Assembly: GCA_030549495.1 (NCBI GenBank)
Contig: JAUIRK010000971.1
Span: 548,501 to 612,500 of the forward strand
Reading direction: 5' to 3'
Length of the DNA: 64,000 nt
From: Nectonema munidae
Taxonomy: Eukaryota > Nematomorpha > Nectonematoida > Nectonematidae
This document shows, in pieces, positions 34,401 through 45,091 of the stretch (position 1 is its first letter; the number at the start of each line of letters is the position of its first letter). A program made the position numbers and the translations under genes. The notes beneath the pieces were generated by a model. It was not told where the DNA came from and did no database searches. It saw nothing but the letters and a program-made list of their open reading frames with translations.

Positions 34401-34525
34401 TAGCCGCCCTTTGAGGATGAGAATTTTGAAGATTCTACTTTTTTCACTGGAATTTTTTATATGTGTAAAACAGACCATATTCACTTCCTTGCTCATGAGT
34501 GTCAAACTAGTTCTGAAGTGGTTAA
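34399..34525. mobile_element. TTAA-family MITE, decayed
   Basis: 'gccgccctttgaggatgagaa' at the left echoes the CCCTTTGAGGA ends of the family; the right side reaches 'gaagtggttaa'. The central motif is worn. Confidence 0.5.
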
Positions 34526-34531
34526 AATACA

Positions 34532-34600
34532 GTAGAACCTCAAGTATCTGAACAGGTTCGGAGACAAAGAAATTCTTCGGATACGTGAAATTTTTTCCTT
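34532..34600 (+). repeat. Tigger-like single terminus
   Basis: TACAGTAGAACCTCAAGTAT then CTGAAC resembles the TA + CAGTAGAACCTC end of pogo/Tigger elements. No matching right end found. Confidence 0.4.
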
Positions 34601-34702
34601 ATTTTTCTTTCTTTTGTTCGACACGTCAATTGTCTGATACCCAAAAATTCGGACATTTGATGTTTCACGCTTAAAATTTTTGTTTTCATTAAAATCTTGC
34701 CT

Positions 34703-34783
34703 TTAACGGATATTCAAAAGCAGATTGATTGAAAAAGAAAAGCAGATGATTAATTTCCCAAAGTTATTGCTTGAAGGGGTTAA
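34703..34783. mobile_element. Short TTAA-family MITE
   Basis: Begins TTAACGGATATTC and ends GAAGGGGTTAA, with 'aaaagcagattgatt' and 'aaaagcagatgattaatt' inside. 81 bp. Confidence 0.55.
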
Positions 34784-34960
34784 ATGAATAAGTATCATAT
34801 TTGGAAGAGCAGACTAAGATGATAGAAAAGGAGGGTGGGTTACTTGTCTATCTCAACCTACATACCAACTTTCACATAGAATTAACGAAGCCTTCTGAAT
34901 ACAGATGACAATACATTTAATTTCTGAAAATCTCTTAATTTTTCGTTCTTCCTTCTAGAG

Positions 34961-37122
34961 CTGTGATTTTTAACCTGGAGGGGGGGGGGGAGAGTAATTT
35001 CCTTGAGGAAATTGAAAATTTTTCTATTCGTATTTGTTGCCTTAAAAGGCACGTGAGCAAATATTGAGAAGTTTATGAAACAAATTTACAAAAATGCATA
35101 AATACGACTTTGCCATTACTTATTTACAATCTATTTGTCTATGTTGTATTTCTTTAATTTCGGGATCCTTTAAATAACTTTAGTCATTTACATCTTGTGT
35201 TTACTTCAGAATTTCATATCATAACTTTTTTGAATTGTAAAAGTATTCAAAATGTTTTCAATGAAAATATTAATAAATTTTTCTGAAATTATGTAAATTT
35301 TACCATTATTTTTCTATTTTTCAAAATTTTTTAATACTATTTTCAACACATGTCCCTTACATGTTCATGTCTATGTGTATATGTTTGTTATTAATTATGC
35401 GGCTAAGATTATCATGTTATGTCATTTATGAGGATGTTGTGATCTTTTTCCTATCTCTTACCCGAGATTTAGTACCGAACCTACCTCGAATAATACGAAA
35501 TGAGTGCAAAGAAGCGAGAGTATCTTGGTCAATATATTCAGTTTGGATTTGTTGCTCTCCAAAAGACTGACATAGAAGTCACACAGTGCCTGATATGTTC
35601 TAAGACTCTGAGCAATGCGGCCCACACGCCCAGTAAGTCATTTGAGGACAACACATCCTGATATACCTGAGAAACCGAAGGCATTCTTTGAAACAAAAAA
35701 AACATCTTTTTAGGGCAAGCTAAGTTGGACTGCAGTGGGGCATTTCTGCAACAAACTTCAAGGGTTGTTGAAGCTTCCTTTGAGATCACCATGTTAATTG
35801 CAAGGAACAAGAAAGGCCATAACATTGGAGGCACTCTCATAAAACTAAGTATTCTCTGTGCGGCAGAATTCGTTTTTTGGAAAGATAGTTCAAAAAAGCT
35901 TTCCCATATTTCTCTATCAAACGATACAATCAAGGCAAGGATTCATGAATTGTCTCAAGACATAAAAGATCAAGTCCTCGACTCAGTATTCTCAACTAAT
36001 GCTGTATGGTCCATTTGTGCCTGACAACAGCATAAAAGTGGAAATGCTATTCTGCCCCATGGAAAGTTGTACAATAGATGACGATATTTTCATGATTTAA
36101 CTTCTTTCAGGAAACCAAATTTTGTGGGACTCTCTGGTAGGTGTATGCACTGATGGAGATCCAGCCATGCTTGGGGTGAAATCTGAATTAATTACAAGAG
36201 CAAAAGAAAAAAATCCATCTGTTCTAGGTACACAGTGTAAATTCATCGTGAAGCTTTAGCATCCAGAACTTTATCTGATGAACTGAAGTCTTGGACGTGG
36301 CTATCAAGAATGTCAACTATATAAAACCCCGACAGTCGTCTCTTCAAACTGCTCTGTAAAAATATGGAGTCTGAACATGAAGCCTTTATTTTTCATACAA
36401 ACGTAAAATGGCTATCAAATGTAAACGTTCTTGGATGTCTATATGAAATACTTGAAGAACTAGCAATGTTTTTAGATTCACAACATAAGGCAGATCTTTA
36501 TGAAAAGTTGCAATCTGATGATCTTCAGGGATCTCTAGCTTACCTGGTGGACGCCTTTGAAGCATTGAATGTTCTCAATCTTAAACTACAAGCGAAGAAC
36601 ATCCACATCCACATGCACTATGACACTATTCGGGCCTTCATATCCAAACTCGACCTCTGGTAGCATCGAATAAAGCAGGAAAATGTAGCTTGTTTTAGTA
36701 ACTTCGATTCTGATCTTAAACACACATTCCTGGATTCTGAGCTAAAGTAACACATTAGCACTTACCTAACTAATTTGAAAACGGAATTCATCAGATACTT
36801 CCCAGATATAGATGACAAACGTGAATCCTGGAAATTTATCAGGAACCCATTTCAGTGTGAAGTAGGTGATGTTCCACATGAAAAACTAGAGTAATTTCTT
36901 GCGTTTAAGTTTAGCTCCACATACAAGGATGACTTCTAAGAAATGGATATTGAGACATTCTGGGTTAAGTATCTTCCTGTTTACCCTCAGGTCTCACATT
37001 ATGCCCTTAGAATTCTATCTATGTTTGGATAAAAGAGGGATTGGATGTGTAGATGCAAGGGGGCGCGGAGAAAAGGTTCAGCTCCTAAAGGGGTGTGGTA
37101 GTAATAAAATTAAGAACCACTA
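34961..37122 (+). mobile_element. hAT transposon (ZBED5/FAM200-like), full length but broken
   Basis: Ends CTGTGATTTTTAACC and, inverted, TAGTGGTTCTTAATT lie between exact 8-bp copies of TTCTAGAG (34953-34960, 37123-37130). Inside, in order: a BED finger with YIQFGFVALQKTD and QCLICSKTLSNAAHTPSK, then ASFEITMLIARNKKGHNIGG and LSNDTIKARIHELSQDIK. Next come VGVCTDGDPAMLGVKSE, FIFHTNVKWLSNVNVLGCLY, LAYLVDAFEALNVLNLKLQA and a C-terminal WKFIRNPFQC. This is the ZBED5/FAM200 layout. Several stops and frame changes, and the dimerisation domain is short or lost, so it cannot be active. It ends 340 bp before the AVL9 start. Confidence 0.92.
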
Positions 37123-37130
37123 TTCTAGAG

Positions 37131-37462
37131 TAAATAAAATTAATACTTTTAGATTTTTTTCTTCGTTTTTGTCAGCTCTATTTAAACTTTTTAGAAAAAA
37201 AAAGAGAAATGGATCATCGCATGCTATAGATTGTATATACTTTATATACTGTATGTTAATAAATTGGTGAGCATAAATTATATTAGGATTCCTCACTTTT
37301 CTGTGTCTTTTCTAACCGTAGTCCGCTTGCGTTCATCAATATATTTTGATTAGCTAATATAATTTTTATTCTTATGGTGTATTTGATTTTAGAGATGAGG
37401 AGTGCGCCAGAAGGCTATGGTACACGTGGAAGATTTTTAAATACTCAAACTTTTATTCAAAA
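37131..37462 (+). promoter_or_regulatory. AVL9 upstream region
   Basis: Only about 330 bases separate the hAT right end from the AVL9 start, so promoter and 5' UTR are probably here. 'tatactttatatactgtatg' near 37232 is AT-rich but not a convincing TATA box. Confidence 0.35.
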
Positions 37463-39559
37463 ATGGCAGACTGTGGTTTGAGACATATATGTTTAGTTGG
37501 ATTTCATCACAAAAGAGGTAGTGAAGTTGAGTTCATCTACCCTAGTATAAATGGCTCGGTGCGTGGTGTCGATGATGTAGTCTTCCTACCTCTTTCTTGG
37601 AAGCATTTAGCTTCCCTAGCTTTGCCAGATGGGACTCACAATTTTTCTGAAGATTGCGCATTTTTTCTTTTGCCAGATCACTCCTTTCCTCACGAAACGG
37701 TCTTTTGTGTGTCTTGCGTCAAGCAAATCCCCGTGGCGAGTATGGCTCGCAAGCAAAAACCGGAAGATGTCACGCGAAACACGGTTCTCAAAGCGGTGTG
37801 TGTGTTGAGTAAGCTGCCTCTGTTCGGCTTGATCAAGAGTAAATTAAAGTTGGTTTTGCATGCTTTCTTTGCTGGCGAAAACACGAATGACGAAAGAGCA
37901 CTACTCATCCAGTCCTTCGAAAGCATAAACGTATCAATTCTCAATCTCGTTAGCATCGACAATAGTCACGTTTTTATAGCATTGTCTCCAACCTTACTCA
38001 TCAAGAAGTATCGCGAAAAAGTTGTCGTACTATTTAAATTACTTTTGTTGGAGAGGAGAGTGATGTTTTATGCTGATTCCGCAGACGAACTTACAACCCT
38101 ACTTTTGACATTACTCTCACTATTTCCAGACGTCATTAAGCATGGTCTCTTTTCTTGCTCAAACTTTAACGTTTCTTCAAAAAATATAACTGATTCTAAA
38201 TCGAGAAACACCATTTGTATCAGTTCCAACACTCCATCATTGCTTAGGATCAAGCACAATTTTAGAAGAGGGATTTCACGCTCTCTTCCGATTCGTACTC
38301 ACAACCACATTAAAAATCATTCTCAAAGTAAAAGTGACGAAATTTCCATGAAACCCCAAAAGACTTTTATATTTAAAAAACGCTTCAAGGACATCTCCTT
38401 TCCATATTCCTCGAAATCGAATCAAAAACACTCCCTTCTTCAACATTCCTTTGCTTCTAAGAGCCTGAGTTGCTCCCACATTTTTGAGAGTTTAGAAGCT
38501 AAAAGTAATGTGTGTCAAAGTCAGACTGATTTGAGGAAAAATAGCAAAAAGACATTTCTTATCAATAAAAAAAATTCGCCTTCCTTAGATGCCTTATCAG
38601 ATTACTTTATAAAAGAGTTGACTGAAGAGACAAGTTTTGACAAATGTGATAAAAATATTTCGCTTTTATCAGAAATTGAGTTGCAAATGGGAATAAACTT
38701 TCGAAGATCTAAATCTATGGACTTGAATAATTCAAAATTCTTTGAGAATATTCCCTCACACAATGACAAAAGTGATTGCCAAAATAATTCTGTTGAGCCA
38801 AAATCGGCGTGTAACAGCAAACTTAACGTACTTTATTTACCTCTATTTGATAAAGCGATTTTTCTTCCATACATTTCCCTTAGTTATATCGATATTTTGT
38901 TTTGCAAGAGTGTGGACTCATTTTTACTGGGTACCACGAACGCACTTATCCGTGAAAAAGCTTCTAAAACTTGTGATTTCGTTGTTTCCCTTAGTAAGGA
39001 TAAAGTTTCATTTTTCTCGCCCTTGAATAAATTAGGAAAAGAATTACAATTAACTTGTGCAGATATTTCTTTCTACCAAAGTCTTTGTCAAATTATTTCA
39101 GATGAAGAATTTGATAGCACTTCCTTCGATGCAACTCCTAACTTCTTAAACAGGACATATAACTTTGGGGATAGATCCTTAGAAGTTACTGATGAATCTC
39201 TTAGAGATCAGTTTGAGATTTATCTGAAATCTTTGCTAAACACTACATGTCCCATTAATTTGAGGCAAAAACAGAAAGACCTACTTCTTCACTTTAACCT
39301 TTCCTTCTGTAGTCGTTTCATGCAAACGTCCTTTTATACTTTCTGGAGAGAAAATTTTGTTGACCGCATTTCCCAAAGCTGCATTGGACATCCATTCCAA
39401 AAGCCATCAAAATTGAACAGTTTCAAGAATTTTTTTACTAATTCGTTTTTTAGTTTAGAGTTGAACAAAACTTCAAGTGAATGTAGCAGAGAAAATGAGA
39501 CATCCTGGTACTCAACGAAAAGCTTTGTCTATCGAATATTCTCCAAAGATAGTAAATGA
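37463..39559 (+). CDS. AVL9: AVL9 (DENN-family late secretory pathway protein)
   Basis: AVL9 proteins work in post-Golgi transport and cell polarity and carry a DENN-like (longin/DENN) fold. The 698-residue frame is complete (human 648). The N-terminus reads ICLVGFHHKRGSEVEFIYP (human VVVGFHHKKGCQVEFSYP), with LPLSWKHLASLALPDGTHN, then VFCVSCVKQIPV and CVLSKLPLFGLIKSKL. ALSPTLLIKKYREKVVVLFK, LLLLERRVMFY and LLSLFPDVIKHGL follow (to about residue 230). A Ser/Lys/Asn-rich linker of some 220 residues follows; the conserved C-terminal part resumes at KAIFLPYISLSYIDILF, LLGTTNALIREK and LRDQFEIYLKSLL. No intron is seen, unusual for this gene. Start context AAAAATGG. Confidence 0.95.
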   Translation: MADCGLRHICLVGFHHKRGSEVEFIYPSINGSVRGVDDVVFLPLSWKHLASLALPDGTHNFSEDCAFFLLPDHSFPHETVFCVSCVKQIPVASMARKQKPEDVTRNTVLKAVCVLSKLPLFGLIKSKLKLVLHAFFAGENTNDERALLIQSFESINVSILNLVSIDNSHVFIALSPTLLIKKYREKVVVLFKLLLLERRVMFYADSADELTTLLLTLLSLFPDVIKHGLFSCSNFNVSSKNITDSKSRNTICISSNTPSLLRIKHNFRRGISRSLPIRTHNHIKNHSQSKSDEISMKPQKTFIFKKRFKDISFPYSSKSNQKHSLLQHSFASKSLSCSHIFESLEAKSNVCQSQTDLRKNSKKTFLINKKNSPSLDALSDYFIKELTEETSFDKCDKNISLLSEIELQMGINFRRSKSMDLNNSKFFENIPSHNDKSDCQNNSVEPKSACNSKLNVLYLPLFDKAIFLPYISLSYIDILFCKSVDSFLLGTTNALIREKASKTCDFVVSLSKDKVSFFSPLNKLGKELQLTCADISFYQSLCQIISDEEFDSTSFDATPNFLNRTYNFGDRSLEVTDESLRDQFEIYLKSLLNTTCPINLRQKQKDLLLHFNLSFCSRFMQTSFYTFWRENFVDRISQSCIGHPFQKPSKLNSFKNFFTNSFFSLELNKTSSECSRENETSWYSTKSFVYRIFSKDSK

Positions 39560-39699
39560 ATTGCACATGTGCTTTTATCGTTGCGATATTGTCGTTTTTG
39601 TTATTTCTAATTCTTCTTCACATTATTTCTGAGAAAGCACTTTTTTATACTCATTATAGTATATGCAAATTTTATGAATTAATTGTTATCCATTAATAT

Positions 39700-39705
39700 A
39701 ATAAA
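39700..39705 (+). terminator. AVL9 polyadenylation signal AATAAA
   Basis: AATAAA 140 bases beyond the TGA stop. Confidence 0.55.
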
Positions 39706-39709
39706 GAGA

Positions 39710-40555
39710 ATTTTAATTATTTTAGTACATTTAATACTTTGAACCGACTCACAAGATTTCAACGAGAACAAGAACAATTTTTCTTCGACAACCAAAAGAA
39801 GATTTCTTCGAAAAAACAACGAGATCTGATTAACTAATCCTAACTTAATGCATTATGATTAATAACTTGAAAAACATTTTTTTAACTAAAGATAATGCTT
39901 ATAATTATTGTTAGCTAAGAAACCAATCGGCTAACTAAATAAGCAACTAATTAACTACTGTCAGTAAAATCTTGTTTTGGCTGTCGTCCAAATCTCGCTT
40001 TGGCTCTTGGCGAAATCTCGTGTTTCCATTGTGAAAAGTATAACAATGTTTTTTGTGTCTTTTTTTATAAATAAAAACAGGATTCATGTGTTATCCTTAG
40101 AAATTTTCTTTAAAATGATTTCTTGCTAGCAAAGATAGTATTTTAAAGGAGTTTACATAAAAGTGACATGCCTAAACTAAGGTTAATTGAAGGTTTCCCA
40201 AATTTTTAGTTGTCCCCTCCCAAGCATTTAGTTAGACAGACGGCCCAAATTCTAAAAATAGTTAAATACCGAAATTATACAAATTTGTAACATTTTAGTA
40301 TTAAAAGAATTAAATGCATATATGTACGTACAGTCATTCGTCGGTCTACGACATGCCAGTTTACGAATCATCCACTTTATGACTTGATTGAAAATATGAT
40401 GTCTAATAAGTTATTTTTCTATGTTTTGAAAGCAAATGACTGCATTTTGTTGGTTTTGCTTTTCATATGCTTTGTAAATAAATCAATTGTAATATGCAAT
40501 GTGTTTGTCTTAAGCCTATAAAATGGAAAATTGTGTAGCTTAGTGTTGATATTTT
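39710..40555. other. AT-rich spacer
   Basis: Short direct echoes such as 'aactaattaactac' and 'aaatctcg' but no supportable feature. Confidence 0.35.
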
Positions 40556-40559
40556 CCTC

Positions 40560-41218
40560 AACCGAGATCCTAAGGGTCTATATAATAATTTAGGGGGTTC
40601 GCTGACGAAATATAAATTGGGGGGTCCACAATGATATTTTGGTGGTCCATGAAGAAAACCAGATCATAACCGTTTCTATTATAAAAAGTTCGCAATAGAC
40701 TTGACATCGTAAAAAGAGGTGCTTTACTACTAGCATTAACTTCAATGCAACCAGATATAAAGGAATTCGTTGAGCAGCCACAACCACAAAATGTCTTTCC
40801 TTTTTTAATTAATATTATAAAAATTGTGTTATAATTGATTTGCATTAGATTTGCTTTCATTTAAATATGAATTCTAAATTTTCTAAAGTAAAAAAGTAAA
40901 TGGCCTCTTTTTTGGAGTATAAGTCAATATTATTTTTGATCTAGTTGTCAGAGGGCGTGAGTAAGGTTGGTTAGATACTGGGTTTCGATAACTCAAGGTC
41001 TTGGGTTCGATCCCGCGTCAAACCTACATTCCTCATAGTTCGATACAAGGGCGCAATTGTGCCTTCTCGATGAAAACACCCCACTGTACCTTTACCTAAT
41101 TATATACTATTTTCTTTACCATAACCTCAAAAATTTTATTAGTGAAAAATATTAAGATCAAATATTTTTAATGTCCAATTTTTATGAAGGGGTCCATGAG
41201 TAAAAAAAAGGTTGAGAG
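40560..41218 (-). mobile_element. Non-autonomous hAT-like element
   Basis: Minus-strand terminus at 41181-41213 reads CACGTGGCTCTCAACCTTTT then ACTCATGGACCCCTTC, the common hAT form CA-TGG-TCTCAACC. 'ggggggtccacaatgat' and 'ggtggtccatgaagaaaacc' near 40620-40660 belong to the same kind of element. A family-1 SINE interrupts it. The left end and target duplication are not clear. Confidence 0.55.
40953..41098 (+). mobile_element. tRNA-derived SINE, family 1, copy 3
   Basis: GGGCGTGAGTAAGGTTGGTT head, GGTTCGATCCC B box, 'ctcgatgaaaacacccca' body and 'gtacctttacct' tail, nearly identical to 13407. Confidence 0.9.
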
Positions 41219-41529
41219 CCACGTGTCTAAACCGATTGCGTAGTTATTTGTATATCAATTTCTGTAATGTTATGAAATTTCAAATAAAATTCTTTTTAAT
41301 CATAAACATCTAACTGTTAGAAACTTGCTAGGACGAGAAACACTGGAAATAAAGAGTTAAACAATTCTGTTTTCAGTGGTTTTGCGGAGCAAATAGAAAA
41401 AATATTTTTGTATCTTGTAAACAAATTAAGAAAAGTTGGCTAAAGATTTGAATTTAGTCAAATTCACAACTTCAATGGGCCTTGGCTACATTGTTTTAAT
41501 GGTGAACATAGCATTTCATGTTCTCTGGG

Positions 41530-41665
41530 TTCAGAGACAATTGAGCCTCAATACTATTTGATCCCGAGACAATTTGGCCTCTGGACAATTTTGGTCTCAA
41601 GATAATATTAATATTAATATATTTAGAGGCCAGATTGTCTTAAGGCCGAAATGACCGACTTCCGT
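41530..41665. repeat. Short palindromic repeat
   Basis: 'gagacaatttggcctctgg' pairs with 'agaggccagattgtctt' across a TAATATTAATATTAATAT centre; 'gagcctcaat' words also recur. Confidence 0.6.
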
Positions 41666-41779
41666 CCTCTTTGTCAAAGATTGGTTTGCACGTTTCGTTT
41701 TTTTTTGTAGTGATTGTGTTTTGAAGTGTCTTACATAAAGCTCATTTTCAGAAAAAATTACTGGGGCATGTTTTAATCA

Positions 41780-42125
41780 AAATGAATGAAACAAAAATGT
41801 ATCAGAATTGGTTGGTGAAGATAACATTCTTGATGCTAACCTGGCCCAAAGATTTTTGGGATTTAATCAAATCAGAACTGATGCTAACATATTTTGCTAA
41901 ATGTGGTTTTAATTATCATGTAGTTCAATTGAGGAATAAATGGACATTGTTACTGATGATTTTGAAACTTTTTGTCAGGTTTTGAATGATAAAAATCTTG
42001 TTATGCGTGATTCTCAGATTGTCACTACATCTGCACAGACGGAAAAGAAAATTCGTGCTAAAGTTCGTGGTGGAAAGGTTTTCCAAAGAAGGAGAAGACC
42101 AAGAAAGTGATTGTGATGAAGTCAG
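41780..42125 (+). mobile_element. Tigger transposase C-terminal fossil
   Basis: Plus strand reads WDLIKSELMLTYFAKCGFN, as in the Tigger motif W--V---TI-NCF-KAGF, then in another frame DIVTDDFETFCQVLND, resembling the acidic Tigger C-terminus. Upstream catalytic part and termini are absent. Confidence 0.6.
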
Positions 42126-42780
42126 AAATGATAAAATAATTAGCTTTTCGACAGCTGTAATTTATTTAGGAAAGATTAAAAAAACATTTAAAATTAATAA
42201 TAAACATATAAAAATATGCTAAAAATAATTTCAGATACAGTTCTTTCTGATACTGAATCATCCAAGTGTAGCAAAGCATAGTTGCGAACATGTGGAGGAG
42301 AGAACTTGAGGAACCTATATGAGAGGTAGGGCGCGAAGGTTAAAATTAACTGCCAAATATTGATCCTTTGAAGCTGATAAATTTGCGAAGATGTGAATTA
42401 TATAAATTTGTATTTTTTGCTGGTAATAATAATTATATCAGGGGCCTAATTAAGGGACTAATTGTACACTGGAAATAAAAATAAAAAATAACAAAGATTT
42501 ATTATAAATTCAATATTCAAAATATGATGAATAGATAACTAATTTATCAGGGTAACCATTAATTCTCACATCCCTTTGCCTTGCTAGAAAGTGCCTGGTT
42601 TGAGGAGCTTTTTGTTCTAGAGATCAGCTTTTGTGTGGGTGCACACTCATAGCAGGGAGTATAACAAAAAATGTTTAACTAGAATGCCAGGACTGAGCAT
42701 AGGCCATTTCTCATACCCTTAACTGGACTTGTTCGAAACAGAAAAGAAAGCTTTTAAGTGGAAGTATTATTTGTGAATGA
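42126..42780. other. Spacer
   Basis: No gene or clear repeat. AT-rich. Confidence 0.35.
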
Positions 42781-42782
42781 TT

Positions 42783-42911
42783 TTACATCCCATTACTACC
42801 ACTGTCGACTTTACAAAAACGTGAATCGTCTGCGTTTATTAATGCTTTTTAATACAAATCTTCTGCTTTACGCTAGATATCGTCTGATTATTCTGGCGGA
42901 TAATGGGTTAA
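42783..42911. mobile_element. TTAA palindromic MITE, subfamily b (inverted)
   Basis: Reverse complement of the 33322 copy: 'aatcgtctgcgtttatta', 'aatacaaatcttctgctttac' and 'agatatcgtctgattattct' then 'taatgggttaa'. The left end is slightly worn. Confidence 0.8.
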
Positions 42912-43071
42912 CATTTTATGTAAACTTTTTTATTGTTAAACTTCCTCCCAAATTGGCATAGTTGGAATATATGACAAAGCAAAATTAGCGATTATTTTAC
43001 AAATTCATCATTTTAATTCTAATTTTGTCTCCTAAAATTGTATCAAAATTTTTTTCTTTTATATGTTTTTT

Positions 43072-43208
43072 TCATTTGTCGTTGTCGCATCCATATTGAA
43101 GAATAATCTTCCATAGATGAACAGATGGTAGGGATAGTCACGATCGGGAATCGAACCCACATCATCTAAATCAAGACCTACGTTCTTATCACTAAGCCAT
43201 CTACCGAC
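43072..43208 (-). mobile_element. tRNA-derived SINE, family 2, copy 2
   Basis: Minus strand: head GTCGGTAGATGGCTTAGTGA (A box), GGGTTCGATTCC (B box), then 'accatctgttcatctatgg' and tail GGATGCGACAACGACAAATG. Confidence 0.85.
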
Positions 43209-43350
43209 TAATTGACATGTTTTTGATATAAATAAGTTCCCTCTTTGATATTTGATTTTTTTTATATCTTTATTTTAAATTTTTAAGATAATGCAATTTT
43301 AGGAAAGTCAAATTTTTGATGAATACGTATCTATTTAAATAAATTAAAAG

Positions 43351-43462
43351 TTGACCCTTTGAGGACCAGTGGGACACCACTCTCCCAAGAAAAGAAAAAT
43401 ACAAAATTTCGTAAAAGAAAGCAGACAATTAATCTTTAAAATTCTCATTCTCAAAGGGTCAA
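43351..43462. mobile_element. TTAA-family MITE
   Basis: TTGACCCTTTGAGGACCAG and, inverted, TTGACCCTTTGAGAATGAG, with 'gaaagcagacaatta' inside. The flanking TTAA has changed to TTGA on both ends symmetrically. Confidence 0.8.
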
Positions 43463-43576
43463 GAAGTTTAATTTATAATTTTCGCCACTGCCTCTATAAA
43501 GACCTTTTCTGAAATATGACTTTTTTACTATGAGAGAGAGAGAGGTCAGTCCTTTCTTAGAGAGTTTACTTTGAAG

Positions 43577-44144
43577 CAGGGTGGCGGAGTCGGGGTCGGG
43601 AGTCTAAACATTTTATAGAAAAAGAATAGGAGTCGGAAACTTAATTAAAAACCAGTGTAAGTCAGAGTCGGAGGATTCCGACTTTTTATGATATTCTTTT
43701 TGATCTAAGATACATTGTCAATTTAATTCTTTAACCTCAAGCAATTTTCTTTTTAAGAATCGGTTGAAAGATATTAATTATTTGATCGAGTTTTTTTGCC
43801 TTTCAAATATTTTTTCAAATTATTATTGATTGCAGAGAAATTTGTTATTTTCCATTGTCAAGTTCATTACAAAAAAGTTTAAAAATAAAATATTTTCAAG
43901 TGAATAGTAACAGCAATGCTAGAAAACTTGAAATTGAAAAAATTTTATAAAAGATTTCCATTAGAAACTTGTGCTTGATGTCACTTTCAAATTATATCTT
44001 CTTTATTGATTATAATTTATATTTAAAGATATAAAAGTATTCGGAGTTTAATTTTGTTATAATTCTGGAATCGGAGTCTGAGTTTATATTGAAAGTTGAC
44101 GTCGGAATCCGAGTCCAAAAAAACTACTCGCCTCCGAAACTCTG
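43577..44144. mobile_element. Non-autonomous hAT MITE with 8-bp target duplications
   Basis: CAGGGTGGCGGAGTCGG at the left and, inverted, CAGAGTTTCGGAGGCGAG at the right, between exact copies of CTTTGAAG (43569-43576 and 44145-44152). Sub-terminal GGAGTCGG words repeat on both sides ('ggagtcggaaac', 'gagtcggaggattccgac', 'ggaatcggagtctgag', 'gtcggaatccgagtcc'). 568 bp, non-coding. Confidence 0.92.
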
Positions 44145-44152
44145 CTTTGAAG

Positions 44153-45090
44153 TACCAATTTTTATAAAGGGCGAACAAAAGTCAATAAAGTCCATTTTTA
44201 TCGAAGCACAAAAAAGGCTAATATGACTTTTTTTTCTGTTTTTTGGGCCAAAAAATAAAAAAACATGTTATCATTTCACTTTAACAAACCAAAAAATGAC
44301 AGTTTATATTTCTTTTCAAAGACAAATGATTTTGCTCAAATTTTAAAAATTTTGTCAATTCATCCACAGATTTTTTTCACTTACCAAACTTATGACTTTT
44401 TCTCTGAGATATAAGTACAAAAATTACTTTAAAATAGTAACATGATGAACGATTTTTTTTGCTTTTGTGTGGATGATTTTCATTTTATTTGAATTTTATA
44501 TTAGGGATGGATACATATAACCGATTGAATGTATTATTTCATTTAAAGTAAAACAGAAAAAGTCATAAAGATGAAAAAAATTTAATAGAATGTATTGCCA
44601 TTTAGTTTTTTAATGGAATATTATCTATTTCGTATTTGTCTCATTAATCTTATGAATGATTGCATTGTATGTATTAGTTACTACGATGAATAGCGAAACT
44701 ATACACCAATAAAATGATAATATATATTGAAATTAATAAGTTGAAAGAAAAATTTGAAAGATAATAAAATATACAAATGAAATATGGTGGTGCTTTATTG
44801 TTTTTACTTTTAAATTTGTTTGAATCAGAGAATAGAGAGTTATATATTAATTTTGTAGCAAGTTAAAATAATCAAAAACATAAACGTATAGTAAATAAAA
44901 ATAAGTATAAATAGTAAGTGAAAAAAATAATCCCTTTTTCAATAAGTCATAAAATTATAAAGTGAAAAAAGAAGATTTATCCGGTTAAAATAGATTGCCT
45001 TTATTATGGTGCATAAAGTTTCGCGAAAAAGATATCCAAAATGGGATTAGAAATCAAATTGTGCATGACACGTGTGTTTGCGCTTAGGCT
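44153..45090. other. AT-rich spacer
   Basis: Recurrent 'agtcataa' words (44170, 44565, 44945) without clear unit structure; no gene. Confidence 0.4.
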
Positions 45091-45091
45091 T

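Noticed and set aside
35538-35933. 131-codon minus-strand frame
   Set aside because: Antisense of the ZBED5-like hAT transposase, whose plus-strand text is clearly recognisable.
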